From contig JBPCNP010000003.1 in the NCBI GenBank assembly GCA_051001215.1, forward strand, positions 1 through 28,757: a stretch of 28,757 nucleotides of DNA, written 5' to 3'. The notes beneath the pieces are model-generated. The model saw nothing but the letters and a program-made list of their open reading frames with translations, was not told the DNA's origin and ran no database searches. Below, piece by piece: positions 15,810 through 23,145 of this stretch (its first letter is position 1; the number at the start of each line of letters is the position of its first letter). Made by a program: the position numbers and the translations under genes. This DNA is from DATAQC01 sp051001215. Lineage in GTDB: Bacteria; Actinomycetota; Acidimicrobiia; Acidimicrobiales; AC-14.

Positions 15810-16148
15810 ATGGCTGATGACCGCGATGACCTCGGCAACCAGGCCGACCCGAACACCCACCGGCGCCTCCTGGAGCGGCTCGACCATATGGTCGAATCGG
15901 GCCGAGTCACCGACGACGAGGCGGCGCGTCTGCGCGCCGCCACCGGGCCCCAGGAGAGCGAACAGGCCGTGGGCGACATCCGTCTCAGGCACGCCGGCGC
16001 CCGGCTCGACGCGGCGGTGGCCGACGGAGGGATGAGCCGGGAGGAGGCCGACGGCTTCCTCGAACGGCTGCGAAACGGTGAGCATCCGCGGGGCCTACGG
16101 TCGCATCTGGCCAAGCTGCGCCCCCGGCGCCGCCCGCCCGGGCCATGA
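15810..16148 (+). CDS. Small protein with two SHOCT-like helical repeats
   Basis: A 112-residue protein starting at the ATG at 15810, seven bases after the -10 box. Two related helical units are visible: HRRLLERLDHMVESGRVTDD followed by EAARLRAA, and RLDAAVADGGMSREEADGFL followed by ERLRNG. Each has the short-helix, Gly turn, acidic-helix form of SHOCT-like segments. The C-terminus is Arg/Pro-rich and could bind nucleic acid or membrane phosphates. There is no signal peptide. It appears to be the regulated target of the divergent TetR gene. No function is known. Confidence 0.65.
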   Translation: MADDRDDLGNQADPNTHRRLLERLDHMVESGRVTDDEAARLRAATGPQESEQAVGDIRLRHAGARLDAAVADGGMSREEADGFLERLRNGEHPRGLRSHLAKLRPRRRPPGP

Positions 16149-16211
16149 ACGACTTCCCCACCCGTTCCCACCCTGGCGGCTGGACGCGAGGGGGCCGGAC
16201 GACCTGTACGT

Positions 16212-16454
16212 CACCACGCCGCCTACGTGGACACCCTGGCGTCGGTGCTGGTCGCCGGCGGGCGCTGCTTCCTGTTGTGCTTGAGCGACCGCCAACCGGG
16301 CGACTGGGGACGGGTGCACGGCGTGACCGAGGACGAGATCACCGCCGCCTTCGCCCGGGGGTGGCGGGTCGACTCCATCGAAGCGGCGACCATCGAGATC
16401 CTCACCGACTCCGAGGGCATACGGGCCTGGCTGGTCGCCGCCACCCGGATCTGA
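16212..16454 (+). pseudogene. C-terminal fragment of a SAM-dependent methyltransferase
   Basis: The frame reads AAYVDTLASVLVAGGRCFLL, then CLSDRQPGDWG, DEITAAFARGWRVDSIEAAT and EGIRAWLVAATRI, ending at TGA 16452-16454. This is the usual C-terminal third (strands 5-7) of small class I methyltransferases. The SAM-binding GxGxG region is missing, and the sequence upstream of ~16212 does not match in any frame. An internal GTG (16227) could give a 75-residue product, but it would lack the active site. The 16149-16211 stretch shows no other gene. Confidence 0.6.
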
Positions 16455-16492
16455 TCTGGTCGCCGCCACCCGGATCTGATCTGGCCGCCGCC
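16432..16492. repeat. 25-bp tandem duplication plus partial third copy
   Basis: Two identical 25-base units (16432-16456 and 16457-16481) are followed by a 10/11-base match to the start of a third. The unit covers the last codons and the stop of the methyltransferase fragment, so the duplication copied the gene end into the intergenic space upstream of the MaoC gene. Confidence 0.92.
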
Positions 16493-16552
16493 GTGGGGCT
16501 CTGCCGCCGTTGACGGCTAGGTTGCCGGTCACATCGCACCCGGAGGCAAACC

Positions 16553-16573
16553 ATGCTCGGTCCTACCTCGTGA
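16553..16573 (+). CDS. Six-codon leader ORF overlapping the MaoC start
   Basis: ATG at 16553 follows a GGAGG seven bases upstream, the only good ribosome binding site here. It encodes MLGPTS and ends in TGA at 16571-16573, which overlaps the GTG of the MaoC gene (GTGA). Ribosomes ending here could re-start on the GTG. It may be a coupling leader; alternatively it marks a small start-region lesion. Confidence 0.35.
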   Translation: MLGPTS

Positions 16574-17040
16574 CACCCGCCGTGATCGGCCTGGCCGACC
16601 TGGGCTCGAAGCTCGGTGACACGCTCGGGCACAGCTCGTGGCGCACCATCACACAGGACGACGTCGACACCTTCGCCAAGCTCACCGGCGACGAGCAGTG
16701 GATCCACGTCGATCCCGAGCGGGCCAAAGCCGGTCCCTTCGGCGGGACGATCTCGTTCGGCTACTTCACCCTGTCGTTGGCCACGGTGTTCCTCGACGAG
16801 GTGGTCACCGTCGACGGTGCCGAGCTCGTCCTCAACTACGGGTCCAACCGGGTGCGCTACCCGGCACCCGTTCCCGTCGGCTCCCGAATCCGGGCCGGTG
16901 TCGAGGTGGCCGCCGTGGAGAACACCGGTAGTGCCGTGCAGGCCACCTTCCGCCTCACCTTCGAGGTCGACGGGGCCACCAAGCCCGGTTGCGTGGCCGA
17001 CATCGTGTACCGCTACTACGCGTCCTTCCCGGCCAGATAA
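16570..17040 (+). CDS. MaoC family (R)-specific enoyl-CoA hydratase
   Basis: A 156-residue single hot-dog-fold protein from the GTG at 16570 (VTPAVIGLADLGSKLGD). The hydratase motif is LTGDEQWIHVDPERAKAG, with Asp41 and His46 spaced as in PhaJ-type (R)-specific hydratases, followed by GPFGGTISFGYFTLSL. The reaction is trans-2-enoyl-CoA plus water to (R)-3-hydroxyacyl-CoA. Family knowledge: such enzymes feed PHA synthases. It lies 0.9 kb upstream of phaC, in the same orientation but separated from it by two genes on the other strand. Here it could supply the (R)-3-hydroxybutyryl-CoA that PhaC needs. Chain-length preference cannot be told. Confidence 0.85.
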   Translation: MTPAVIGLADLGSKLGDTLGHSSWRTITQDDVDTFAKLTGDEQWIHVDPERAKAGPFGGTISFGYFTLSLATVFLDEVVTVDGAELVLNYGSNRVRYPAPVPVGSRIRAGVEVAAVENTGSAVQATFRLTFEVDGATKPGCVADIVYRYYASFPAR

Positions 17041-17061
17041 CCGCCCGCGCGGCCGACGCGC

Positions 17062-17427
17062 TCAGTCCTCTTCGGCGACGAAGCTGCGGTAGACGCCGAG
17101 CAGGGCTTCCTTCTGGGGCTCGGTCAGGTTGGGGTCGGTCCGGATGGCGATCGTCGTCCGGGCCGCGGCGCCCTCGGCCTTGTCGTCGTCGCCCAACAGA
17201 CCGGCCTGACCCAGCAGGGTCTCGGTTGACAGGTTCAGTGCCGCGGCGATCGAGCCCAGCACCCGCATCGACGGCTCGTGGAGCCCGCGCTCGATCTGGC
17301 TGAGGTACGGATTGGACACCCGGGTCAGCTCCGCCATCTGCCTCAGGGTGAGGTGGGAGAGCTGGCGCTGGGCCCGGATGAAGCCACCGAGCGCTTCGAG
17401 CCGGTCCTGCCAGGCGTCGTTCGCCAT
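17062..17427 (-). CDS. XRE family helix-turn-helix regulator
   Basis: A 121-residue protein. An XRE domain occupies residues ~12-70: LGGFIRAQRQLSHLTLRQMA, then ELTRVSNPYLSQIERGLHEP and LNLSTETLLGQAGLL. The ~45-residue acidic C-terminal tail (TDPNLTEPQKEALLGVYRSF) may bind a ligand or partner. It lies directly downstream of the phasin gene on the same strand, with a strong hairpin between them. Such regulators beside phasin genes are plausible controllers of granule proteins, which is inference. No ribosome binding site is clear before the ATG. Confidence 0.88.
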   Translation of the reverse strand: MANDAWQDRLEALGGFIRAQRQLSHLTLRQMAELTRVSNPYLSQIERGLHEPSMRVLGSIAAALNLSTETLLGQAGLLGDDDKAEGAAARTTIAIRTDPNLTEPQKEALLGVYRSFVAEED

Positions 17428-17444
17428 CGATCAGAAGTTAGACG

Positions 17445-17475
17445 AACGAGAGAGGCCCGTCGGGCCCCTCTCGTT
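17445..17475 (-). terminator. Strong hairpin between the phasin and XRE genes
   Basis: A 14-bp stem with one mismatch (AACGAGAGAGGCCC at 17445-17458 against 17462-17475) and a three-base loop. It lies 41 bases after the phasin stop and 18 bases before the XRE start codon. The tail after the stem on the minus strand is only moderately T-rich, so it is either a weak intrinsic terminator or an attenuator that lowers XRE expression relative to phasin. Confidence 0.7.
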
Positions 17476-17515
17476 GCGTGGTGCGTGCACTGCCCGACTG
17501 ACGGGCACAGCTCGT

Positions 17516-17833
17516 CTACTTGCTTGCGGCCGACCGGGCGTTCTCCGCGGCGGCGGTCGCACGCTTGGCCGTGTCGGGCAGGTCCTTGCTCATCTCCGCA
17601 GCAGCTTCGAACAGGCCGAGCGAGAAGTCCTTCTGGGCCGTGTAGAGCTTCTCGGCGAACCCGAAGAAGTTGTCGAACTTGGGCGGGACGGCCTCGAACA
17701 GCGAAGGCGTTACCGTAGTGAAGGTCTTGGCCCAGCTCTTGTAGGCCTCGACAGTGGCTTCCTGGCTGGTACGGATGGCGCCGATGATCTGGTCCTGGGT
17801 TGCGGTGGTGTTCGTGTTCGTGTTCTGAGCCAT
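17516..17833 (-). CDS. Phasin-type PHA granule-associated protein
   Basis: A 105-residue helical protein starting at the ATG at 17833, five bases after AGGAGAG. After a Thr/Asn-rich opening (MAQNTNTNTTATQDQIIGAI) comes a phasin-like amphipathic region: TVEAYKSWAKTFTTVTPSLF, then FDNFFGFAEKLYTAQKDFSL, then an Ala-rich tail ending AAAENARSAASK. Phasins coat PHA granules and control their size. It is divergent from phaC across 93 bases, which strengthens the call. Its promoter on the minus strand is TTGACA-18-CATACT. Confidence 0.85.
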   Translation of the reverse strand: MAQNTNTNTTATQDQIIGAIRTSQEATVEAYKSWAKTFTTVTPSLFEAVPPKFDNFFGFAEKLYTAQKDFSLGLFEAAAEMSKDLPDTAKRATAAAENARSAASK

Positions 17834-17868
17834 GTTCTCTCCTGTGTCCTCTTGCGTGTGTTGTGCTA

Positions 17869-17898
17869 AGTATGCAGCGGTCGTGCTAGCTTTGTCAA
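17869..17898 (-). promoter_or_regulatory. Phasin promoter
   Basis: On the minus strand, TTGACA at 17898-17893 and CATACT at 17874-17869 are separated by 18 bases. The start point would fall near 17862, leaving a leader of about 29 bases with AGGAGAG. A GCTAGC palindrome (17885-17890) sits in the spacer. No equally good phaC promoter is seen on the plus strand. Confidence 0.6.
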
Positions 17899-17926
17899 GC
17901 GAACACCGGGCATCCCGGAGGGAACC

Positions 17927-19747
17927 ATGACGCCACGACCACAGAGACGAGCCATCACGACGACCGCCAGAGCGACGACGACGAAGAACAATGCGACCAC
18001 GACGTCCGCCAACGGCGACGGGACCGATGGCGACGTGACCGATGGTGACGGGGCCGACGGCCGGGCCGAGGCGGCCGCCGAGGCGCTCGGGCCCGAAGCC
18101 GAGTTCATCGCGCGCCACGACCCTATGTCGTTCGGACTGGCCCTGGGCCGGGTCGGTGCCGCCATCGTCGCCGACCCGATCGGCACCTGGCAGGCGGGAC
18201 TGCGCTTCACCGGCCGGCTGCTGGCCGGCGCTCCTGGCGTGGCCGCCCGCGCCCTGGGCGTCACGCCGCCCCCGTCGCTGGAACCCGATCCCAAGGACCG
18301 TCGGTTCGCCGACCCGGCGTGGGAGCGCAGCCCCTGGTTCTTCGCCGAGCGCCAGGGCTACCTGGCCTGGTCCGGCCTCATGCACGAGTTGGCCACCGCC
18401 GGGAACCTCGACGAGCGGACAGCCGACAAGGCCGCCTTCGCCGTCGGGCTCATCGTCGACGCCCTCAGCCCCACCAACTTCTTCCTCTCCAACCCAGCCG
18501 CCATCCGCAAGGCCATCGAGACCAGAGGCGAGAGCGTGCTGCGGGGTGTGGGCAACTTCTGCAACGACGTGGCCACCAACGGCGGCTGGCCCCGTCAGGT
18601 CGACAACACCGCCTTCGAGCTCGGCCGCGACCTGGCGGTGACGCCGGGCAAGGTGGTGTTCCGCAACGAGATCATGGAGCTCATCCAGTACGGCGCCCAG
18701 ACCGACACGGTCTTCGAAGTTCCGCTGCTGCTCAGCCCGCCCTGGATCAACAAGTACTACATCATGGACCTGGCTCCGGGACGCAGTTTCGTGGAGTGGG
18801 CCGTGCAACGGGGCCACACCGTCTTCGTCATCAGCTACCGCAACCCCGACGAGTCGATGCGCGGCGTCACCCTCGACGACTACCTCATCAACGGTCCCCG
18901 CCAGGCCCTCGACATCGTCGGCGACATCACCGGTGCCGACGAGGTGAACATGGCCGGGCTGTGCGTCGGCGGCACCCTCACCGTGGCTCTCCTGGCCTAT
19001 TTGGCCGCGGCCGACGACCGCCGGGTGCGCACCGCCACCCTGTTGAACACCCTGGTCGACTTCAGTGAGCCGGGCCCTCTCGGCGCGTTCACCGACCCCG
19101 TGTCGGTCCGCCGCCAGGAGAAGCGCATGGCCGAGAAGGGCTTCGTCGACGCCGCCGACATGGGCAACATCTTCAACTCCCTGCGGGCCAACGAGCTGGT
19201 CTGGAACTACGTGGCCAGCAACTGGTTGATGGGCGAGAGCCCTCCCGCCTTCGACATCCTGGCGTGGAACGCCGACGGCATCCGCCTGCCGGCGGCCATG
19301 CACTCGTTCTACCTGCGGTCGTGTTACGTGAAGAACGAGCTGGCCACCGACAAGATGACCCTGGCCGGCACCCGGCTGCACCTGGGCGACATCAGCGCCG
19401 AGGTCTACGTCGTGGCCGCCGTCCAGGATCACATCGTCCCGTGGAAGTCCTCCTACGCCATCACCCAGTTGCTCGACGCCCCGGTGCGTTTCGTGCTGAC
19501 CTCGTCGGGCCATGTGGCGGGCATCGTCAACCCCCCCGGCCCCAAGCCGAAGCGTTGGATGAACGACGACAAGCCCGCCCTGGCCGACGACTGGCTGGCC
19601 GGCGCCACCGAGGTCCAGGGCTCGTGGTGGGAGGACTGGGCCGACTGGATCGCCACCCGGGCCGGGAAACGTCAGCCGCCGGCTGCCATGGGGAGCGCGA
19701 CCTATCCACCCATCGCCGAGGCACCGGGGACGTACATCCATGGCTGA
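17927..19747 (+). CDS. phaC: Class I poly(3-hydroxyalkanoate) synthase
   Basis: A 606-residue synthase from the ATG at 17927 (GGAGGG just upstream). It polymerises (R)-3-hydroxyacyl-CoA into PHA on the granule surface. Residues 1-50 are a low-complexity Thr/Asn/Asp/Gly tail. An N-terminal PhaC domain follows (SPWFFAERQGYLAWSGLMHE), then the alpha/beta-hydrolase core: LLSPPWINKYYIMDLAPGRS, the lipase-like box AGLCVGGT with nucleophile Cys346, VAAVQDHIVPW with Asp501, and TSSGHVAGIVNPPG with His529. The 28-residue Asp-His spacing equals that of the Cupriavidus enzyme. The length and lack of a PhaE/PhaR partner fit class I. Its stop lies inside the next gene's first codons (8-base overlap), so phaC and the dehydrogenase are coupled. 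Confidence 0.95.
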   Translation: MTPRPQRRAITTTARATTTKNNATTTSANGDGTDGDVTDGDGADGRAEAAAEALGPEAEFIARHDPMSFGLALGRVGAAIVADPIGTWQAGLRFTGRLLAGAPGVAARALGVTPPPSLEPDPKDRRFADPAWERSPWFFAERQGYLAWSGLMHELATAGNLDERTADKAAFAVGLIVDALSPTNFFLSNPAAIRKAIETRGESVLRGVGNFCNDVATNGGWPRQVDNTAFELGRDLAVTPGKVVFRNEIMELIQYGAQTDTVFEVPLLLSPPWINKYYIMDLAPGRSFVEWAVQRGHTVFVISYRNPDESMRGVTLDDYLINGPRQALDIVGDITGADEVNMAGLCVGGTLTVALLAYLAAADDRRVRTATLLNTLVDFSEPGPLGAFTDPVSVRRQEKRMAEKGFVDAADMGNIFNSLRANELVWNYVASNWLMGESPPAFDILAWNADGIRLPAAMHSFYLRSCYVKNELATDKMTLAGTRLHLGDISAEVYVVAAVQDHIVPWKSSYAITQLLDAPVRFVLTSSGHVAGIVNPPGPKPKRWMNDDKPALADDWLAGATEVQGSWWEDWADWIATRAGKRQPPAAMGSATYPPIAEAPGTYIHG

Positions 19748-20642
19748 GCCCACGTTCACGACCGGGTCGTCGCCCTGGGCCGAGCCCGTGACGCGCGTCG
19801 GCGTGGTGGGGTGTGGGCTCATGGGCTCGGGCATCGCCGAGGTGTGCGCCCGGGCCGGCCTCGAGGTCATCGTGGCCGAGGTGGACCCGGTGGCGCTCGA
19901 CCAGGGCCGCAAGCGCATCGAGTCCTCACTGGAGCGGGCCAGCCGCCGGGGCAAGCTCGACGACGCCGACCGGACGGAATCGCTGGACCGCATCCGTTTC
20001 AGCACCGACCTGGCCGACCTGGCCGACCGCCAACTGATCGTGGAGGCGGTGGTCGAGGACCTCGACGCCAAGATGAACGTGTTCTCCACCTTGGACAAGG
20101 TGGTCGGCGGCGACACCATCCTCGCCTCCAACACCTCGTCGATCCCGATCATGAAGCTGGCCATGGCCACCGGTCGACCCCAGCAGGTGGTGGGCATCCA
20201 CTTCTTCAACCCCGTGCCGGTGATGGGGTTGGTGGAACTGGTCCCCTCCCTGCTCACCAGCGACGAGACAGCCGGACGGGCATCCGACTTCGCCGGCACC
20301 GCCCTGGGCAAGAAGGTGGTGTGGTCGAAGGACCGGGCCGGGTTCATCGTCAACGCCCTGCTGATCCCCTACCTCCTCTCGGCCGTCCGCATGATGGAGT
20401 CGGGCTTCGCCACCGCCGCCGACATCGACGCGGCCATGGTCGAGGGCTGCGCCCATCCCATGGGCCCCCTGGCCCTGTGCGATCTCGTCGGTCTCGACAC
20501 CGTGCAGGCCGTGGCCCGCTCGCTCTACGAGGAGTTCAAAGAGCCCCTGTTCGCCCCCCCGCCGCTGCTGGCCCGGATGTGCGAAGCCGGCCTGCTCGGG
20601 CGAAAGCGAGGCCGGGGGTTCTACGAATACGACCTCGGCTGA
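19740..20642 (+). CDS. 3-hydroxybutyryl-CoA dehydrogenase (first copy)
   Basis: A 300-residue enzyme of the Hbd/PaaH type, catalysing NAD(P)H-dependent interconversion of acetoacetyl-CoA and (S)-3-hydroxybutyryl-CoA. A 17-residue extension precedes the Rossmann motif VGVVGCGLMGSGIAEV (G24, G26, G29). Catalytic His154 is in VVGIHFFNPVPVMGLVE, and Ser/Asn of SNTSSIP and the GFIVNALLIPYL helix complete the site. The C-terminal dimer domain ends GRGFYEYDLG. It starts eight bases before the phaC stop. Using this family where PHA operons normally have PhaB is notable, because the product hand is wrong for PhaC. It is a clear paralogue of the next gene. Confidence 0.92.
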   Translation: MAEPTFTTGSSPWAEPVTRVGVVGCGLMGSGIAEVCARAGLEVIVAEVDPVALDQGRKRIESSLERASRRGKLDDADRTESLDRIRFSTDLADLADRQLIVEAVVEDLDAKMNVFSTLDKVVGGDTILASNTSSIPIMKLAMATGRPQQVVGIHFFNPVPVMGLVELVPSLLTSDETAGRASDFAGTALGKKVVWSKDRAGFIVNALLIPYLLSAVRMMESGFATAADIDAAMVEGCAHPMGPLALCDLVGLDTVQAVARSLYEEFKEPLFAPPPLLARMCEAGLLGRKRGRGFYEYDLG

Positions 20643-20966
20643 GCGGCGCGGCACGGACTTCTTCACACGGTCGTAATGGGCGGTGCATTTCCCCGACATG
20701 TTTCAGCACTAGGGTAGGGGGTACGTTCGAACGTAGAGTTCGGGCGGCAGCTCCATTTCTCAGGCGTCATGCGAGTCGCTGCTCTAACGTTTCCCGGCGT
20801 TTTTCAGGGATGCGAACGCGCCCCGTTCGCGGAGATTCACGGCTACGGCCGTCGTACGCAGTCCATGGCACGCCGCACCACTCTCGCGCCGCACATGGTT
20901 GTGGATCTCCGAACGCAGTGTGCACCGCAACGTCCAGACACGACGACGCGACGATCGGAAGAGACG
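20643..20966 (+). promoter_or_regulatory. Intergenic region between the two dehydrogenases, with a 14-bp palindrome
   Basis: These 324 bases separate two otherwise tightly arranged genes and hold no convincing ORF. TACGTTCGAACGTA (20722-20735) is a perfect 14-bp palindrome, shortly after a TAGGGT sequence that could be a -10 box. The region probably carries the promoter and operator of a second transcript (second dehydrogenase, thiolase, aceE). The hexamer assignment is weak; the palindrome is certain. Confidence 0.5.
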
Positions 20967-21836
20967 ATGAACATCAAGCGAGTAGGAGTCATCGGCACCG
21001 GGATGATGGGTGCCGGAATCGCCGAGGTGGCAGCACGAGCGGGCTTCGAGGTGGTCGTGCGCGGCCGGTCGAAGGCCAGTGCCGACGGTTGCGTGACCAC
21101 CATGGAGAAGTCGCTGGCCCGTCTGGTCGACAAGGACAAGCTGTCGGCCGACGAGCGCGACGCCACCCTGTCGAGGGTCCGAGCGGTCACCGACCTCGGC
21201 GAGCTGGAGCTGTGTGACCTGGTGATCGAGTCGGTCGTCGAAGACCTGGCCGCCAAGCAGCAGGTGCTCGCCGAGCTCGACGGCATCTGTGGCGAGGAGG
21301 CCATCCTGGCCACCAACACCTCCACCCTTCCCGTGGTCGAGCTGGCCATGTCGGTGCTGCGGCCCGACCGGGTCTGCGGGCTGCACTTCTTCAACCCCGC
21401 CCCGGTGATGCCGCTCATCGAGGTGGTGCCCGCCCTCACCACGTCCGAGGACACCATCGACACGGTGTGGAGCTTCGCCACCGAGTGCGGCAAGACGCCG
21501 GTGCGGGTCAAGGACCAGGCCGGGTTCATCGTGAACGCCCTGCTGTTCCCCTACCTCAACGGTGCCGTCCGCATGCTCGAGAGCAGCGTGGCGTCCAAGG
21601 ACGACATCGACACGGCCATGCGCGGCGGCTGCGGCTTCCCGCTGGGACCGTTCCAGCTCCTCGACCTGGTCGGCATGGACACCAGCGTGGCCATCCTCGA
21701 CACGCTCTACGAGGAACGCCGGGAGCCGGCATGTGTGGCCGCCCCGTTGCTGCGCCACATGGTCACCGCCGGCCAGTTGGGCCGCAAGAGCGGCGACGGC
21801 TTCTACGACTACGAAAACACCGCCAGCTCACGCTGA
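20967..21836 (+). CDS. 3-hydroxybutyryl-CoA dehydrogenase (second copy)
   Basis: A 289-residue enzyme from the ATG at 20967, preceded by GGAAGAG; longer in-frame starts lack support. The Rossmann motif VGVIGTGMMGAGIAEVAARA is at the very N-terminus and is followed by RGRSK. The first copy instead has an acidic residue after strand 2 (VAEVD). An Arg-rich segment at this position usually goes with NADPH preference, so the two copies may use different cofactors. Catalytic His140 lies in GLHFFNPAPVMPLIEVV; the C-terminal domain ends GDGFYDYEN. It lies 118 bases upstream of the thiolase in the same direction. Confidence 0.92.
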   Translation: MNIKRVGVIGTGMMGAGIAEVAARAGFEVVVRGRSKASADGCVTTMEKSLARLVDKDKLSADERDATLSRVRAVTDLGELELCDLVIESVVEDLAAKQQVLAELDGICGEEAILATNTSTLPVVELAMSVLRPDRVCGLHFFNPAPVMPLIEVVPALTTSEDTIDTVWSFATECGKTPVRVKDQAGFIVNALLFPYLNGAVRMLESSVASKDDIDTAMRGGCGFPLGPFQLLDLVGMDTSVAILDTLYEERREPACVAAPLLRHMVTAGQLGRKSGDGFYDYENTASSR

Positions 21837-21954
21837 CACCGGCACTGAACCCGCGTCGCCCGCCCGCGCCGGTCGCACGCCCGAACTGCTCGCCGAACCC
21901 CGCGCCGAGCCCTTCGCGCGATCAACTCGTCCACATCCCGAGAGGACTCTCGCA

Positions 21955-23145
21955 ATGCCCGCATCCCATCTCATCGCTTCCGCCCGAACCCCGATCGGCA
22001 AGATCGGCGGCGCCCTGGCGTCGTTGTCGGGGGTGGAGCTGGGCGCCCTCGCCATCAGTGCCGCCCTCGAACGGGGCGGCATCGATGCGGCCGATGTCGA
22101 CCACGTCATCATGGGACAGGTCCTGCAGGCGGGTACCGGGCAGAACTCGGCCCGCCAGGCGGCAGTGAGGGCGGGCGTGCCCATGGAGGTCCCCGGCCTC
22201 ACCGTGAACAAGGTCTGCCTGTCGGGGCTCTACGCCATCCACCTGGCCGACCAGATGATCCAAGCGGGCGAGGCCGACATCGTGGTGGCGGGCGGCATGG
22301 AGTCGATGACCAATGCTCCCTATTTGCTACCCGGGGCCCGGGCCGGCTTCCGCCTGGGCGACGTCACCGCCGTCGACTCCCTGGTCCACGACGGCCTGTG
22401 GTGCGGGTTCGACGACGTGCACATGGGCGCCGGCACCGACGGCTACGCCCAGCAGTCGTCCATCTCGCGTGAAGCCCAGGACGACCTGGCCGCCCGCAGC
22501 CACGAACGGGCCGCCACCGCCACCAAGGAGGGCCGCCTGGCCACCGAGCTGGCCGCCGTGTCGATCCCCCAACGCAAGGGTGACCCGCTCATGGTGGAGT
22601 CCGACGAGGGCGTCCGCCCCGGCACCACGGTCGAGACCCTGGGCCGGCTGCGACCGGCCTTCTCCCCCACCGGCACCGTCACCGCCGGGAACGCCTCACA
22701 GCTCTCGGACGGGGCCGCCGCCGTCGTGGTCATGAGCGAGGCCAAGCGGGTCGAGCTGGGCCTCGCCTCGCGTGCCGAGATCGTCGGCTACGGCATGGTT
22801 GCCGGTCCCGACGCCTCGTTGCTCACCCAGCCCTCCCGGGCCATCACCCGGGCCCTGCAGCTGAGCGACCTCAGCCTGGGCGATGTCGACCTCTTCGAGA
22901 TCAACGAGGCCTTCGCCGCTGTGGCCCTGGCGTCGACGAGCGATCTGGGCATCGGCGACGACGTGGTCAACGTCAACGGCGGGGCCATCGCCTACGGACA
23001 TCCCATCGGCGCCTCGGGAGCCCGGTTGGTGATCACCCTGGTCGACGAGCTGGCGCGCCGGGGCGGCGGGCTGGGCGCGGCCGCCCTGTGCGGCGGCGGC
23101 GGCCAGGGCGACGCCGCCCTCCTGAAGGTGACGCGAGGCTCATGA
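21955..23145 (+). CDS. Acetyl-CoA C-acetyltransferase (biosynthetic thiolase)
   Basis: A 396-residue thiolase from the ATG at 21955 (AGAGGA nine bases upstream). It condenses two acetyl-CoA to acetoacetyl-CoA, or the reverse. The active site is complete: Cys88 in TVNKVCLSGLYAIHLAD, His349 in GGAIAYGHPIGASGA, and Cys379 in ALCGGGGQGDA. MESMTNAPYLLPGARAG and EINEAFAAVAL are standard. Length and Cys/His spacing match PhaA/AtoB enzymes. It supplies acetoacetyl-CoA to the dehydrogenases upstream. Its stop overlaps by ATGA a 19-codon ORF that in turn overlaps aceE. Confidence 0.94.
   Translation: MPASHLIASARTPIGKIGGALASLSGVELGALAISAALERGGIDAADVDHVIMGQVLQAGTGQNSARQAAVRAGVPMEVPGLTVNKVCLSGLYAIHLADQMIQAGEADIVVAGGMESMTNAPYLLPGARAGFRLGDVTAVDSLVHDGLWCGFDDVHMGAGTDGYAQQSSISREAQDDLAARSHERAATATKEGRLATELAAVSIPQRKGDPLMVESDEGVRPGTTVETLGRLRPAFSPTGTVTAGNASQLSDGAAAVVVMSEAKRVELGLASRAEIVGYGMVAGPDASLLTQPSRAITRALQLSDLSLGDVDLFEINEAFAAVALASTSDLGIGDDVVNVNGGAIAYGHPIGASGARLVITLVDELARRGGGLGAAALCGGGGQGDAALLKVTRGS

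Noticed and set aside
16145..16211. Intact N-terminus for the methyltransferase starting at ATG 16145
   Set aside because: It is in a different frame from the recognisable C-terminal part and shows no SAM-binding motif.
17861..17889. Plus-strand phaC promoter TTGTGC-17-TGCTAG
   Set aside because: The -10 hexamer matches the consensus at only two positions; the good elements in this gap face the phasin.
17516..20353. A 945-codon minus-strand frame across phaC and the first dehydrogenase
   Set aside because: Only its last 105 codons (the phasin) look real; the remainder is antisense to phaC with composition typical of shadow frames.
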